A DNA stretch of 64,000 nt from Marivita cryptomonadis (GCF_002115725.1 NZ_JFKD01000009.1:62001-126000), one strand, 5' to 3'; counted from the first letter of the stretch, positions 15,334 through 25,469 are shown. The notes: a model not told the origin generated them from the sequence alone. Program-made: numbers and translations.

Positions 15334-17676
15334 TCACATCTTGAAAGTTGTCTCGGCTGGGGCCGCATCCGCCTCCAGCTCATTGATATCGCTCTCTGTT
15401 TCCAAGAGAGTCAGCACCGGCAGCCGGATCACAGCCATTGCTCCGTGACGTCCGGTGTCGTCAAACGCTTCGGCCCTTTCAAGCGTCAGCGTGCCGCCAT
15501 GTTCTTCGATGATCTTCTTCACGATCGGCAGGCCCAGTCCAGTGCCTTTTTCGCGCGTTGTCACGTAAGGCTCAAACAGTCGCGACGGGTCCTCGGGCAA
15601 GCCGATTCCGTTGTCGGAAATGCGAACCACCGCCATGTCCTCGTCCACGATACACGACACCCGCACCTGCGGCACTACAGGCTGCTCTGGCTCGGTTTCA
15701 TTATAGCTTTCAATCGCTTCTCCGGCGTTCTTGACCAAGTTCGTAAATGCCTGTCCGATCATCGTCGCGTCGATTTCGGCCGGGATACCTTGCGTCGGCA
15801 GGTCCGTTACGAAGCCGACATTGGGCTGTCCGGCCTCTTGCAGCAGGATCACGCTGCGCAGGATGTCGACGATATCTTCGGGCTTGCGCTCTGGCTCGGG
15901 CATCCGGGCGAACTTCGAAAACTCATCAACAATGCGTCGCAAGTCGTTGGTTTGGCGAACAATAACTTCGGTAAGCTGCTCAAGGCTTTGCGCATCCTCT
16001 TCGCCCAATTGGCGGCGGAATTTGCGGCGGATGCGTTCCGCGGACAGCTGGATCGGGGTCAGCGGGTTCTTGATCTCATGTGCAATCCGGCGGGCCACGT
16101 CCCCCCAAGCCGCCATCCGTTGCGCGCTGACCAGATCGGTCACGTCGTCAAAAGCAACCACATACCCTTCAAGCCCGCCATCCTCGCGCCGACGTGTGGA
16201 CAAGCGGACCAACAGGTTTTCCAATCGGCTTTCGCGGCTGACCTTGATTTCCTCTTGTGCGGTTTCGATACCTTGTTCGCGCAACCGTTCGAACAGAGGG
16301 CCGAATTCCGGAACAGCCATCGTGATTTCCACGCTGCGCTGGTTCTCGTGCCACGCCAGAAGGCGTTCAGCGGACCTGTTCACAAAGGTCACGCGCCCAT
16401 CGGCGTCCAGCCCGACCACACCCGAGGTGACCGATGTCAGCACGGAATCGAACAAGCGCTGGCGCCGTTCGATCTGGCGGGTGTTGTCGAGCAGGGTTTC
16501 GCGCTGGCCTTTGAGTTGCCGCGTCATTTGGTTGAAGTACCGGCCCAACATGGCGATTTCGTCATCGCCGTCCTCTTCCTGCACTTTTACATCAAGATCA
16601 CCCGCCCCGACCCGTTGCGCAGCACCTGTCAGACGTCCCACGGGGCGGCTGAGCCGTTCGGCGAACCACAGGCCAAGCCAGACAGCGGCGAGGATCAGCA
16701 AGAAGGCAAACCCCAGATACAGAAGCGCGAAATCAAACAGCACGCGGCCCCGGTCATTTTCCTGTTGCTGGTAAAACCGTGCGGTTTCCTGCGTGTCGTC
16801 CAGAAGGTTGAGGATCTGCCCGTCCACCTCGCGCGTGATGTAGAGATAGCGGTCAGTGAAGGCGCGCAGCGGGATCAGGGCGCGCAGTTCGTTGTTGTCC
16901 CAGTCCTGCACGAGGGCAAAGCCGATTTCATTTGCCTCTGCAATCACATCGGCAGCGGGACGTTCGAAATCAAAAAGGTACGATCCTTCGCCACGCGCCC
17001 GAATTTCGCTTGTTCCGTCAATGACATAGGCTTCGCGCAAACCGCGTTGGATTTGCGCCTGCCCTTGGCTGAGCGCTTGGCGCAATTCGCCATCATCCAT
17101 GATGAAGGTCGCCCGGCGGTTGGCATCAAGGAAAGCCGCCAGCGCCTCGGCGTCTTGGGTCAGGCCGTCGCGGTGTTCCTGCTCATACGCCTCGGCAGCT
17201 GACAGCGACGCGCCGACCACGTTGCGCACCCGTTCCGAGAACCAAGTCTCCAGCCCGATATTGATCGTGAGCACCGCAAAGACAGCGACGGTGATCGTCG
17301 GCAGCAGCGCCATCAGCGCGAAGGCACCCGTGAGCCGGAGATGCAGCCGTGATCCTGCCGATTTGGCGCGGCGGGCGGCGATCAGGTTGCCCACACGGCT
17401 GAGCACAAGCGCCGCCAGCAGCAACACGTAGATCAGGTCCGCGAGCAAAACCAAACGCAGGTTGAACTGCGCGCCTGCCCCGGTGTCGAGCGGCCCCAGA
17501 ACGAGAATCGTAGCGACGGCCAAAACAGGACCAAGCAGCACCAGACCAAGGGTCATGGCGTTCTGATAGCGCCGTTGACGGCGCATCCGGCTGAGCCGGG
17601 TCCAATTCCAAGAGCGTGCCCAGGTGGCCACAGCCAACCCCCGCCTAGATGTGCCGCGCAGCCCGGCTACCGCCAT
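15334..17676 (-). CDS. ntrY: Nitrogen-related membrane sensor histidine kinase NtrY
   Basis: The 780-residue protein has three N-terminal membrane segments, a periplasmic sensor region, a fourth segment near residue 315, a HAMP domain (RLSRPVGRLTGAAQRVGAGD), a PAS domain (GLDADGRVTFVNRSAERLL), the H-box [17 protein letters not shown] and an ATPase end with DNGIGLP and GTGLGL. It phosphorylates NtrX, encoded 25 bp downstream. The annotated ATG has no clear ribosome site. A GTG about 16 codons in (VATWARS) is preceded by AGGCGGGGG and may be the true start. Confidence 0.94.
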   Translation of the reverse strand: MAVAGLRGTSRRGLAVATWARSWNWTRLSRMRRQRRYQNAMTLGLVLLGPVLAVATILVLGPLDTGAGAQFNLRLVLLADLIYVLLLAALVLSRVGNLIAARRAKSAGSRLHLRLTGAFALMALLPTITVAVFAVLTINIGLETWFSERVRNVVGASLSAAEAYEQEHRDGLTQDAEALAAFLDANRRATFIMDDGELRQALSQGQAQIQRGLREAYVIDGTSEIRARGEGSYLFDFERPAADVIAEANEIGFALVQDWDNNELRALIPLRAFTDRYLYITREVDGQILNLLDDTQETARFYQQQENDRGRVLFDFALLYLGFAFLLILAAVWLGLWFAERLSRPVGRLTGAAQRVGAGDLDVKVQEEDGDDEIAMLGRYFNQMTRQLKGQRETLLDNTRQIERRQRLFDSVLTSVTSGVVGLDADGRVTFVNRSAERLLAWHENQRSVEITMAVPEFGPLFERLREQGIETAQEEIKVSRESRLENLLVRLSTRRREDGGLEGYVVAFDDVTDLVSAQRMAAWGDVARRIAHEIKNPLTPIQLSAERIRRKFRRQLGEEDAQSLEQLTEVIVRQTNDLRRIVDEFSKFARMPEPERKPEDIVDILRSVILLQEAGQPNVGFVTDLPTQGIPAEIDATMIGQAFTNLVKNAGEAIESYNETEPEQPVVPQVRVSCIVDEDMAVVRISDNGIGLPEDPSRLFEPYVTTREKGTGLGLPIVKKIIEEHGGTLTLERAEAFDDTGRHGAMAVIRLPVLTLLETESDINELEADAAPAETTFKM

Positions 17677-17730
17677 ATGTTGTGTTTCCGACCAACTGCG
17701 TCACCGTCAGAACACTATTATGTGGCAGTT

Positions 17731-19101
17731 TTACATCAATTTGCGGCGACGTGTCACCTGAATATCGAGGTCGGTGATCTTCTTTCTGAGCGTATTGCGG
17801 TTGATTCCGAGTAAATCCGCACACTTGGCCTGATTTCCACCTGTTGCCTCTAGGGCGATTTCGATCAGTGGCGCCTCGATCTCGCGCAGGATTCGCGGGT
17901 AAAGGCCGGGCGGTGGCAGCATCGTGCCGTGCAGATCGAAGTAACGGCGCAGGTGGCGGGCAACCGAAGTGCTGAGTTTCTCGCTGTCGCCGCCCCGCAG
18001 GACCGGCCCAGTTTCGGGCTGGTTGCCGAGAACGTTTTCCACTTCAGCGCGGGTGATCTCGTCGGCGCGGGACGTCAGGCTGAGGCGGCGCACCACGTTT
18101 TCAAGCTGCCGCACATTGCCCGGCCAGCTATAGGCCCGGAACAGATCAGCGGCATCCTCGGACAGCCACCGCTTGGCGCCGCCATCGCGTTCGGCACGGG
18201 CGAGAAAATGCTCACTGAGAAGTGCAATATCGTCCACCCGCTCCCGCAGGGAGGGCACGGAAATGGTGGCGCCGCTGATGCGGTAATACAGGTCCTCGCG
18301 CACGCCGCTGTCGGAAATGCCCTGCCCGGGGTCGGTCTGGCTGGTGGCGATGAAGCGCGGCACGTTATCGCCGGGGCCGTCCATCATGCGCACGATGCGG
18401 GCCTGCACCTCGTCCGGTACGTCGGCCAGTTCGTCGATCAAAAGCGTGCCGCCGCGTACGCGGGCCAGAATACGGGCCGGGCCTTCGATGTCGGACAGAT
18501 CGCTGCCGTTGACGGTGACGAAGGGCAACGACCGGCGGTCGGAAAAGTCGTGCAGCGCGCGGGCGATCAGGGATTTCCCAGTCCCGGATTCGCCGCAGAT
18601 GAGAACCGGCAGATCGGTGTTCATCACCTTGGCGACCAGACGGTACAGCGCTTGCATCGCCGGTGTCTTGCCGATCAGCGGCAGGTCATCAGGCGCATCG
18701 TCGATCACCCGGTCGGGCGCTGGACGTGCCACGCGGCTGCGAGAATCGAGCGCCTTGGCCGTGCGTTTCATCAGATCCGGCAGATCGAAGGGTTTGGGCA
18801 GGTAGTCGTAGGCCTCGGCCTCGGCGGCCTGAATGGCGGTCATAATCGTGTTCTGCGCCGAAATCACGATCACCGGAAGATCTGGGCGGTCCTGGCTGAT
18901 CTTGGGCAGCATCTCGAGCCCGTTGCCATCCGGCATGATCACGTCCGAGATCACCACGTCGCCTTTGCCTTCGGCGACCCAGCGCATCAGCGTGGTCAGC
19001 GACGAGGTTGCGTGCACCTTACACCCGGCTCGTGTCAGCGCCTGTGTCAGAACCGTGCGGATCGTGCGATCATCATCCGCGACAAGTACCGTACCATCCA
19101 T
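17731..19101 (-). CDS. ntrC: Nitrogen regulator NtrC (sigma54-motif-less type)
   Basis: The 456-residue protein has a receiver domain with Asp53, Walker A GESGTGKS (170-177), Walker B GGTLLIDE (217-224) and a Fis-type helix-turn-helix ([19 protein letters not shown]). Between the Walker motifs, where enhancer-binding proteins carry GAFTGA, the chain reads [13 protein letters not shown], so the sigma54 contact loop is missing. Rhodobacter capsulatus NtrC is known to lack it and to work with sigma70. The start overlaps the ntrB stop (TGATG), which gives tight coupling with its kinase. Confidence 0.96.
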   Translation of the reverse strand: MDGTVLVADDDRTIRTVLTQALTRAGCKVHATSSLTTLMRWVAEGKGDVVISDVIMPDGNGLEMLPKISQDRPDLPVIVISAQNTIMTAIQAAEAEAYDYLPKPFDLPDLMKRTAKALDSRSRVARPAPDRVIDDAPDDLPLIGKTPAMQALYRLVAKVMNTDLPVLICGESGTGKSLIARALHDFSDRRSLPFVTVNGSDLSDIEGPARILARVRGGTLLIDELADVPDEVQARIVRMMDGPGDNVPRFIATSQTDPGQGISDSGVREDLYYRISGATISVPSLRERVDDIALLSEHFLARAERDGGAKRWLSEDAADLFRAYSWPGNVRQLENVVRRLSLTSRADEITRAEVENVLGNQPETGPVLRGGDSEKLSTSVARHLRRYFDLHGTMLPPPGLYPRILREIEAPLIEIALEATGGNQAKCADLLGINRNTLRKKITDLDIQVTRRRKLM

Positions 19102-20210
19102 CAGTTAGACTCCTTTTGTTTTCGCGGTGCCTGCGGCAGCGAAATGCGAAAGCGGGTTTTTCCGGGAACACTATCGACAGCGACCCATCCATCGTGATCC
19201 GAGATGATCTTGCTCACCAAAGCGAGGCCAAGGCCGGTGCCGTTTTCACGCCCCGACACGAAGGGGTCGAACACGTCGCCCCTGATCTCGGGCGGCAAGC
19301 CGGGGCCGTCGTCGATGACTTCGACCTGCAAGGGCAGCGATTGGCCGGTGCCATCGGCGCGGCGCAGGCTGTAGCTGTGTTCATAATAAGTGTGCAGGCG
19401 AATGGTGCCGCCATTTTTGGGATCGGCCGCCTCGGACGCGTTTTTGATCAGGTTAAGAACCACCTGAAGCAACTGGTCTGAATCCCCCAACGCCAGCGGC
19501 AGCGAGGGGTCGTAATCCTCGATGATCTTCATATGCGCGCCAAAGCCCAGCAACGCAGAGCGGCGCGCCCGGTCCAGCACATCGTGCAGGTTCACCGGCT
19601 TGCGTTCTGGCGCCGAGAGGTTGCCGAATTGCTCGACCTGTTCCAGCAGCTTCACGATACGGCGGGTTTCGGCCACGATCAGGTCAGTCAGTTCAAGATC
19701 ACCATTGCTGAGGTTCATGCTCAGAAGCTGCGCAGCCCCGGTGATACCAGCAAGCGGGTTCTTGATTTCATGGGCCAGCATTTCCGCCATGCCGATGGCG
19801 GACTTGGCCGCGGATTTGACGGACTGGCTCTGGTTTACGCGGCCCGCCAGTTCGCGCGGACTGATCAGCAGGATCATGCACCCTTCCATGCCTTGAACCG
19901 GCGCGAATTGCAGGTTGCAGACCAGCGGCGGGCGGTTTCCCGTGCCGACATCCACGTCATTGACGAACAACGGCGTGCCGTTCGCGCGGGCGCGGACAAG
20001 GCTGTTCTCCATCGGAGCATCAACGGTCAAACGGTCCCAGATCGGTTGGCCGCGCAGCCATTTGGCCGAATTGTTCATGAACCCTTCGGCTGCAGGATTC
20101 ATGTCAAAGATGTTTTCATCGCCGTCGATGATGATGGCGGGTACAGGCAGCGACGACCAGATAAGCCGTTCATCGACCACAGCCTCTTCACCGGTTTCGT
20201 GATCGGTCAT
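19101..20210 (-). CDS. ntrB: Nitrogen-sensing histidine kinase NtrB
   Basis: The 369-residue soluble kinase has a PAS domain ([17 protein letters not shown]), the H-box [14 protein letters not shown], the N-box [10 protein letters not shown], and G-boxes DDGPGLP and GTGLGLAL. NtrB phosphorylates NtrC under nitrogen limitation and is switched to phosphatase by PII. The ATG at 20210 overlaps the dusB stop as ATGA, so I chose it over the 41-residue upstream extension that lies inside dusB. It belongs to the dusB-ntrBC-ntrYX operon. Confidence 0.96.
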   Translation of the reverse strand: MTDHETGEEAVVDERLIWSSLPVPAIIIDGDENIFDMNPAAEGFMNNSAKWLRGQPIWDRLTVDAPMENSLVRARANGTPLFVNDVDVGTGNRPPLVCNLQFAPVQGMEGCMILLISPRELAGRVNQSQSVKSAAKSAIGMAEMLAHEIKNPLAGITGAAQLLSMNLSNGDLELTDLIVAETRRIVKLLEQVEQFGNLSAPERKPVNLHDVLDRARRSALLGFGAHMKIIEDYDPSLPLALGDSDQLLQVVLNLIKNASEAADPKNGGTIRLHTYYEHSYSLRRADGTGQSLPLQVEVIDDGPGLPPEIRGDVFDPFVSGRENGTGLGLALVSKIISDHDGWVAVDSVPGKTRFRISLPQAPRKQKESN

Positions 20211-21190
20211 GCGGCTTGCCTCACATCGGTCAAAAGCGCGTTGGGCAACGCTGACAGAACATCCTGCGAATTTTTGGCTGTCAGAATAAACTTGCGCAGG
20301 GCGGGCACGGTTCCGGCCCCATCCATGTACCACCCCAGATGTTTACGCGCGACGCGGTTCCCAAGATCCGAGCCATAGAAGTCGAGCATCGCCTCGTAAT
20401 GCGCCGCGATCATATCCACCAGCTTGTGGCCTTTGGGGATGTCGGGCTTCGGCGTGCCGTAGATGTCCGCAGCGATCTGTGCCAGCACCCAAGGCCGCCC
20501 TTGTGCGCCGCGCCCGACCATCACCCCGTCGGCTCCGCTTTGCGCAAGCGCTGTTCGGGCAGTAGCTGTGTCCACGATATCGCCATTGGCGATGACCGGG
20601 ATCGACACCGCATCCTTGATCTGGCAAATGGCGCTCCAGTCGGCGCGGCCTTTGTAGAATTGGCAGCGGGTGCGCCCGTGAATGACGATCATCGCGATGC
20701 CAAGGGATTCGGCGCGCTGCGCCAGTTCAGCAGCGTTGTGCGACGCGTCATCCCATCCCAACCGGGTCTTGAGTGTGACAGGCACGCTGACCGCGCCCAC
20801 CACAGCGTCGATCAGGCGACAGGCGTGGTCGAGATCGCGCAGCAGCGCTGATCCGGAATACCCGCCCACGACCTTTTTCGCCGGGCACCCCATATTAATG
20901 TCGATGACCTGCGCACCCATGCCTTCGACCATGCGCGCCGCCTCGGCCATCGCCTCGGGAGTGCGGCCTGCCAGCTGGACAGAGGTGTTGGCGATCCCTG
21001 CCCCCAATTCCGCCTTTTCGCGCGATCCGGGACGCGCGGTCAGGAATTCGCCGCTGGCGATCATTTCAGACACCACACGGCCCGCACCAAAGCCCGACAC
21101 CAAAGTGCGAAACGGCAGATCGGTGATACCGGCGAGTGGGGCCAGCATCACTGGGGGAGAAATCAGGTCTAGTGGAACAGACGGAGTCAC
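20207..21190 (-). CDS. dusB: tRNA-dihydrouridine synthase DusB (NifR3)
   Basis: This flavin enzyme reduces specific uridines in tRNA to dihydrouridine. The 327-residue product shows the TIM-barrel FMN motif MLAPLAGITDLPFR, the signature INMGCPAKKV with the catalytic Cys, HGRTRCQFYKG and GRGAQGRPW. It is the first gene of the nitrogen operon, as nifR3 is in Rhodobacter capsulatus. The GTG at 21190 is preceded by AAGGAT and fits the family N-terminus. An ATG at 21241 would add 17 residues without a ribosome site. Confidence 0.93.
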   Translation of the reverse strand: MTPSVPLDLISPPVMLAPLAGITDLPFRTLVSGFGAGRVVSEMIASGEFLTARPGSREKAELGAGIANTSVQLAGRTPEAMAEAARMVEGMGAQVIDINMGCPAKKVVGGYSGSALLRDLDHACRLIDAVVGAVSVPVTLKTRLGWDDASHNAAELAQRAESLGIAMIVIHGRTRCQFYKGRADWSAICQIKDAVSIPVIANGDIVDTATARTALAQSGADGVMVGRGAQGRPWVLAQIAADIYGTPKPDIPKGHKLVDMIAAHYEAMLDFYGSDLGNRVARKHLGWYMDGAGTVPALRKFILTAKNSQDVLSALPNALLTDVRQAA

Positions 21191-21370
21191 CGTTGCAATC
21201 CTTGATTGATGAGTTTGAGCTACGCTGTGGTCGCATCCCATTCAATGATAATAGCCTGAAAAACAGACCGACAAAACGCATATGCCTAATTATTGTGCAA
21301 CTAGCCGGGGGAGATTGCACAGCCACCGGACTAACCTTAGACAAGCCATAGCAATTCAAGGGATGTGCAG

Positions 21371-21850
21371 ATGAAAGTTCGGCTTGGCAATGGCTATGAC
21401 GTTCACAAGTTCGGGCCGGGGGATCATGTTGTCCTGTGCGGCGTTAAAGTGCCGCATGATCAAACGCTTATGGGTCATTCCGATGCGGATGTCGGGATGC
21501 ATGCGATCACTGATGCGATCTACGGTGCATTGGCAGCGGGCGACATCGGGCGGCACTTCCCCCCTTCGGATCCTCAGTGGAAGGGTGCGGCCAGCGAAAT
21601 TTTCCTGAAACACGCGGTTCAGTTGGCGCGGGACGCGGGATTCGTCATCAGCAACGTGGATTGCACAATGGTGTGCGAGTTTCCCAAGATCGGACCCCAT
21701 GCCGACGCGATGCGCGCCACTTTGGCCGACATCATGGACCTGCCGATCGAGGATATCTCGGTCAAGGCGACCACATCCGAGAAGCTGGGGTTCACCGGGC
21801 GCGGTGAGGGTATCGCGGCCATCGCCACGGCTGCATTGGTGGCACCATGA
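21371..21850 (+). CDS. ispF: 2-C-methyl-D-erythritol 2,4-cyclodiphosphate synthase IspF
   Basis: The enzyme forms the cyclic diphosphate intermediate of the MEP isoprenoid pathway. The 159-residue protein has the metal-binding GNGYDVHKF and [12 protein letters not shown] and the C-terminal [15 protein letters not shown]. Many relatives carry a fused IspDF in this place. Here IspF stands alone and no IspD-like sequence lies upstream. The ATG at 21371 follows AAGGGATG; a GTG six bases earlier is possible. It overlaps pgpA by ATGA and is divergent from dusB. Confidence 0.95.
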   Translation: MKVRLGNGYDVHKFGPGDHVVLCGVKVPHDQTLMGHSDADVGMHAITDAIYGALAAGDIGRHFPPSDPQWKGAASEIFLKHAVQLARDAGFVISNVDCTMVCEFPKIGPHADAMRATLADIMDLPIEDISVKATTSEKLGFTGRGEGIAAIATAALVAP

Positions 21851-22335
21851 ACAAACTGATCGCGACATTCTTCGGCGTTGGATACCTTAAGCCCGCACCC
21901 GGCACATGGGGGTCATTGGCCGCCCTGCCGGTCGCTTATGCTGTTCTGTCGATTGGCGGCTTCTGGTTGCTGGTGAACCTGACCTTTTTCGTCTTCATGT
22001 CCGGCTGGATCGCAACGCGCGAGATCACCAAAGAGCAAGAGGATCATGACCCGTCCTACATTGTCGTGGACGAAGTGGTCGGCCAGTGGATTGCCCTGTT
22101 TCCAGTGGCTTACGGCGCGTCGCGCATGTCGGCGGATCTACTGGCGCTGTACCCCGGCTGGATCGCGGCCTTCGTGCTGTTTCGGCTGTTCGACATCTGG
22201 AAGCCTTGGCTGGTCGGCCAGGCCGATGCCCGCGGCGATGCGTTGGGCGTGATGCTGGACGACGTGATCGCAGGTGTGTTCGCAGCCATTGGCGTGGCGG
22301 CGCTGGCGGCACTGTTTCATCTGGTGCTGATGTGA
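21847..22335 (+). CDS. pgpA: Phosphatidylglycerophosphatase A
   Basis: The 162-residue membrane enzyme dephosphorylates phosphatidylglycerol phosphate in phospholipid synthesis. The family motifs [25 protein letters not shown] and [14 protein letters not shown] are present, with about four membrane segments. It is tightly packed between ispF (ATGA overlap) and the pncC start (GTGA overlap), so the three form one operon. Confidence 0.93.
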   Translation: MNKLIATFFGVGYLKPAPGTWGSLAALPVAYAVLSIGGFWLLVNLTFFVFMSGWIATREITKEQEDHDPSYIVVDEVVGQWIALFPVAYGASRMSADLLALYPGWIAAFVLFRLFDIWKPWLVGQADARGDALGVMLDDVIAGVFAAIGVAALAALFHLVLM

Positions 22336-22811
22336 CGCTGCCTTTGGCTGACGAGCTGTTGCGTCTTGCCGTTGCGGCGGGCGCAACTGTGACAACCGCC
22401 GAAAGCTGTACTGGTGGCATGGTGGCCGCCGCGATCACCGATGTCGCTGGATCGTCTTCGGTGTTCGAGCGGGGGTTCGTAACCTACTCCAACCAAGCCA
22501 AGGTGGAGATGCTGGGCGTGTCACCTGCCACTCTGGAGGCACATGGCGCGGTGTCCGAAGACGTTGCGCGCGAAATGGCGCTGGGGGCGCTGGCTGCGGC
22601 ACAGGCCGATGTGGCGGTGTCAATCAGCGGGATCGCCGGGCCGGGTGGCTCGGAGTTCAAGCCCGAAGGCCGCGTGTGTTTCGGTCTGGCGACCGCTCAG
22701 GGCGTTCAGACCACCACCATTGAGTTCGGAGCACTTGGTCGGGCCAATGTCCGCACAGCCGCACGGGATGAGGCGCTGACCCTCTTAGTGGCGGCACTAA
22801 GCAAATTGTGA
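22332..22811 (+). CDS. pncC: CinA C-terminal family nicotinamide-nucleotide amidohydrolase
   Basis: The 159-residue protein is the stand-alone CinA/PncC domain, which deamidates NMN to NaMN in NAD recycling. Signature segments are TTAESCTGGMVAAAIT, VTYSNQAKVEMLGV and SISGIAGPGGSEFKPEGRV. The GTG at 22332 overlaps the pgpA stop (GTGA), which fixes the start; the frame upstream lies inside pgpA. Confidence 0.92.
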   Translation: MTLPLADELLRLAVAAGATVTTAESCTGGMVAAAITDVAGSSSVFERGFVTYSNQAKVEMLGVSPATLEAHGAVSEDVAREMALGALAAAQADVAVSISGIAGPGGSEFKPEGRVCFGLATAQGVQTTTIEFGALGRANVRTAARDEALTLLVAALSKL

Positions 22812-22968
22812 TGCTTTGTTGCGCATCCAGCCATCTTTTCGCACAATAATTAAACAAAACCATGTCTGCTAATTTTTAAGGCATGCAAATTCCTGTTTTG
22901 CCTCTTTTTTCCACGAACCTGATCCGCTTTGACCGCGCCAAACAAAGCCAAATCAAAGGATGGGACAG

Positions 22969-24147
22969 ATGAACGGAGCCGATACGGCCTGGATTATCGT
23001 GGCAACAGCGCTTGTGTTGTTCATGACACTACCGGGGCTTGCCCTGTTTTACGGCGGGCTTGTGCGCGCGCGAAATGTGCTGAGCGTGTTCATGCATTGC
23101 TATGCCATTGCCTGTTTGATGAGCGTTCTGTGGTTGGCCTTCGGGTACACAATCGCATTTGGCGACGGAAATGCATATTGGGGCGGTCTGGGTAAGATGT
23201 TCCTTTTGGGCGTCGGAACCGATGATCTGGCGGGCACATTGCCCGAGGTTCTGTTCTTTGCCTTCCAGATGACTTTCGCCATCATCACCCCTGCCCTGAT
23301 CGTCGGCGCCTATGTCGAACGCGTGGGCTTTGGCTTTGTGCTGCTCTTCTCGGGGCTGTGGATGCTGCTCTGCTATGCGCCAGTGGTGCATTGGGTCTGG
23401 GGCGGTGGCTTCCTGTCCGATGGCGGCATCTTTGGCGACACCGGGGTGCGTGACTTTGCGGGAGGCATCGTGGTGCATGAAACCGCCGGGATCGCGGCGC
23501 TGATCATCGCGGTGTTCCTTGGACCGCGCAAGAACCACACAACACCGCCGCACAACCCCGGCTTCGTGATGATCGGGGCTGCGATGCTGTGGGTCGGCTG
23601 GTTCGGCTTCAATGGCGGATCGCAATTGGCCGCAGATGGTGGCGCGGCCATGGCCCTGACCGTCACGCATATCTCGGCCGCAACTGCGTCGCTGACATGG
23701 GCGCTGTGGGAAAAGGTCAAGTTCGGCAAGGCATCGCTGGTCGGTATGGTCACCGGAACGATTGCGGGACTTGCGTCAATCACACCCGCGTCAGGTTTTG
23801 TCGGCCCTGTCGAGGCATTGATCATCGGGGCCGTCGCGGGTGTGCTGTGTCAGGAAGCCGTGAACGTGATCCGCAATATGCTCAAAATCGACGACACGCT
23901 GGATGTGTTCGCCGTGCACGGCGTGGGCGGCATCTTTGGCACCATCATGATCGCGGTTTTCGGCGCGGGCAGCTTTGCGGCGCAGCTGGGTTCATTGGCC
24001 ATCGTGGGCGTGTTCACTCTGGTTGTGACCGTAGTATTGGTGTTTGTTGTCAAGATGATCACGCCGATCCGCGTTGATGCAGAGACCGAGAATTCGGGCC
24101 TGGATATCATCGTGCATGGCGAACGGGCGTACGACCACGCGTCATAA
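22969..24147 (+). CDS. amtB: Ammonium transporter AmtB
   Basis: The 392-residue, eleven-helix channel conducts ammonium across the inner membrane. The pore twin histidines are in VVHETAG (near residue 165) and FAVHGVGGIFG (near 315). The signature DFAGGIVVHETAGIAAL is present. It has no cleavable signal peptide, and no glnK (PII) gene is adjacent, although the two usually pair. AAAGGA lies 8 nt before the ATG at 22969, so an ATG at 22960 inside the ribosome site is unlikely. The 160-bp AT-rich upstream region probably holds an NtrC-responsive promoter (inference). A strong terminator follows. Confidence 0.95.
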   Translation: MNGADTAWIIVATALVLFMTLPGLALFYGGLVRARNVLSVFMHCYAIACLMSVLWLAFGYTIAFGDGNAYWGGLGKMFLLGVGTDDLAGTLPEVLFFAFQMTFAIITPALIVGAYVERVGFGFVLLFSGLWMLLCYAPVVHWVWGGGFLSDGGIFGDTGVRDFAGGIVVHETAGIAALIIAVFLGPRKNHTTPPHNPGFVMIGAAMLWVGWFGFNGGSQLAADGGAAMALTVTHISAATASLTWALWEKVKFGKASLVGMVTGTIAGLASITPASGFVGPVEALIIGAVAGVLCQEAVNVIRNMLKIDDTLDVFAVHGVGGIFGTIMIAVFGAGSFAAQLGSLAIVGVFTLVVTVVLVFVVKMITPIRVDAETENSGLDIIVHGERAYDHAS

Positions 24148-24173
24148 ATCGGATAGTGCGTTTACGAGTAACC

Positions 24174-24201
24174 GGGCGGGCCCAACGGTCCGCCCATTTT
24201 T
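24174..24201 (+). terminator. Rho-independent terminator of amtB
   Basis: GGGCGGGCC (24174-24182) pairs over nine positions, one of them G-U, with GGTCCGCCC (24187-24195) around the loop CAAC. ATTTTT follows. It lies 26 bp after the amtB stop. Confidence 0.9.
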
Positions 24202-24228
24202 ATATTGGCGCCACGGCTGCCGAACGGG

Positions 24229-24672
24229 TCAGCTGTACAATTCTGCCGCACGGCGTTCAAAGGCGCGGACGATCCGCTGCATGGCTTCGTAAAAGAACAT
24301 GCCCGCCGCCCCTTGCAGGATGCGGTTCTTGAATTCGAAGTCGACAAAGAAGGTCACTTCGACCCCGTCATCCACATCCTTGAATCCCCAGTTCGAATGC
24401 ATGTGCCGGAACGGACCATCCAAATATTCTGTGTCGATCTTCATCTGCTCGGGCCACAGCACCACACGGCTGCCAAAGCGTTCGCGGAACACTTTGAAGC
24501 TGATCACCAGATCCGCCAGCATTTCCATATGATCGCCCCGGTCTTCGCGCGATCGGATGCGCGCGGCCGCTGTCCATGGCAGGAATTTGGGGTAATTCGC
24601 CACGTCCGCGACCAGATCGTACATCTGTTGCGCCGTGTACGGCAGGGTGCGGGTTTCAGAATGTGTGGGCAT
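24229..24672 (-). CDS. COQ10/RatA-like START-domain protein (ubiquinone-binding)
   Basis: The 147-residue protein has the polyketide-cyclase/START fold of the bacterial COQ10 group: [23 protein letters not shown] at the N-terminus and [23 protein letters not shown] at the C-terminus. COQ10 proteins bind and deliver ubiquinone; the same family is called RatA in E. coli, where a ribosome-linked role was reported. The ATG at 24672 (MPTHSETR) gives the standard start. It is divergent from hpt. Confidence 0.85.
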   Translation of the reverse strand: MPTHSETRTLPYTAQQMYDLVADVANYPKFLPWTAAARIRSREDRGDHMEMLADLVISFKVFRERFGSRVVLWPEQMKIDTEYLDGPFRHMHSNWGFKDVDDGVEVTFFVDFEFKNRILQGAAGMFFYEAMQRIVRAFERRAAELYS

Positions 24673-24744
24673 CTGCTCTTTTGTTTTGACCGTGACAGTG
24701 GCGGGGGATGTCGTATTGTGCGCGCGAAAAATCAAGGGAAACCT

Positions 24745-25287
24745 ATGTCAGAGCGTCCTTATGTCATCGACGAAATGATCTCGGCCAAGGCAATTGCCGC
24801 CCGGATCGAGGAATTGTCGAACGCCATCAAAGAAGAATTCCGCGATACCAACAAGTTGGTTGTGGTGGGCCTGTTGCGCGGCAGTTTCGTGTTCATCGCC
24901 GATCTGGTGCGCGAACTGGATCTGCCGGTCGAAGTCGATTTCCTTGAGGCGTCCTCCTACGGCGACAGTATGGAATCAAGCCGCGAGGTGCGGATTCTGA
25001 AAGACCTGCGCGGCCAGATCGAAGGCCGTGATGTGCTTGTCGTTGAGGATATCGTCGACACCGGGCACACGCTCAAACACGTGGTGGGCCTGCTCGAATC
25101 GCGCAATCCGGGGCGGCTGCGCACCATCGCCCTGCTGGACAAGCCGTCACGGCGCGAAACGGATGTGGCGGCGAATTGGATCGGGTTTTCGATCCCGGAC
25201 GAATTTGTGGTCGGCTATGGCATCGACTACGCACAGCGCAACCGCAACCTGCCCTTTATTGGCAAAGTGCGGTTCCCCGAGGCGTGA
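24745..25287 (+). CDS. hpt: Hypoxanthine phosphoribosyltransferase
   Basis: The 180-residue purine-salvage enzyme converts hypoxanthine or guanine plus PRPP to IMP or GMP. The PRPP-binding motif [14 protein letters not shown] (residues about 94-107), LLRGSFVF near the N-terminus, and the base-binding DKPSRRE and [15 protein letters not shown] are present. AAGGGAA lies 5 nt before the ATG. A 61-codon gene overlaps its stop. Confidence 0.95.
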   Translation: MSERPYVIDEMISAKAIAARIEELSNAIKEEFRDTNKLVVVGLLRGSFVFIADLVRELDLPVEVDFLEASSYGDSMESSREVRILKDLRGQIEGRDVLVVEDIVDTGHTLKHVVGLLESRNPGRLRTIALLDKPSRRETDVAANWIGFSIPDEFVVGYGIDYAQRNRNLPFIGKVRFPEA

Positions 25288-25469
25288 ACTGGTTTCATCT
25301 GTTGCGGATGGCACACTGGGTGCGAAACCCGCCCAGCCCCGCGCGGGTGAAATTTGTTTTGGCCGTTATCGCCCTATGCCTCGCGATCGTTGCCATCGAG
25401 CGGTGGGTGGGTTGGCCAGACTGGATGTCCCTTGAGCCCGAACAGGTGCCCAATCGGGTGCTTCGCTAA
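25284..25469 (+). CDS. Small single-pass membrane protein of unknown function
   Basis: The 61-residue product starts at a GTG overlapping the hpt stop (GTGA). It has a basic N-terminus ([20 protein letters not shown]), one membrane helix ([18 protein letters not shown]) and a short Trp-rich tail. Small proteins of this shape sit behind hpt in related genomes as far as I remember. No function is proposed. Its stop overlaps the convergent LysR gene by four bases. Confidence 0.7.
   Translation: MNWFHLLRMAHWVRNPPSPARVKFVLAVIALCLAIVAIERWVGWPDWMSLEPEQVPNRVLR

Noticed and set aside
15445-17202. Very long frames antisense to ntrX, ntrY, mttB-like and mnmA genes (for example 585 codons)
   Set aside because: GC-rich codon bias leaves few stops on the opposite strand. 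They lack ribosome sites and known motifs, and the sense genes have clear families.
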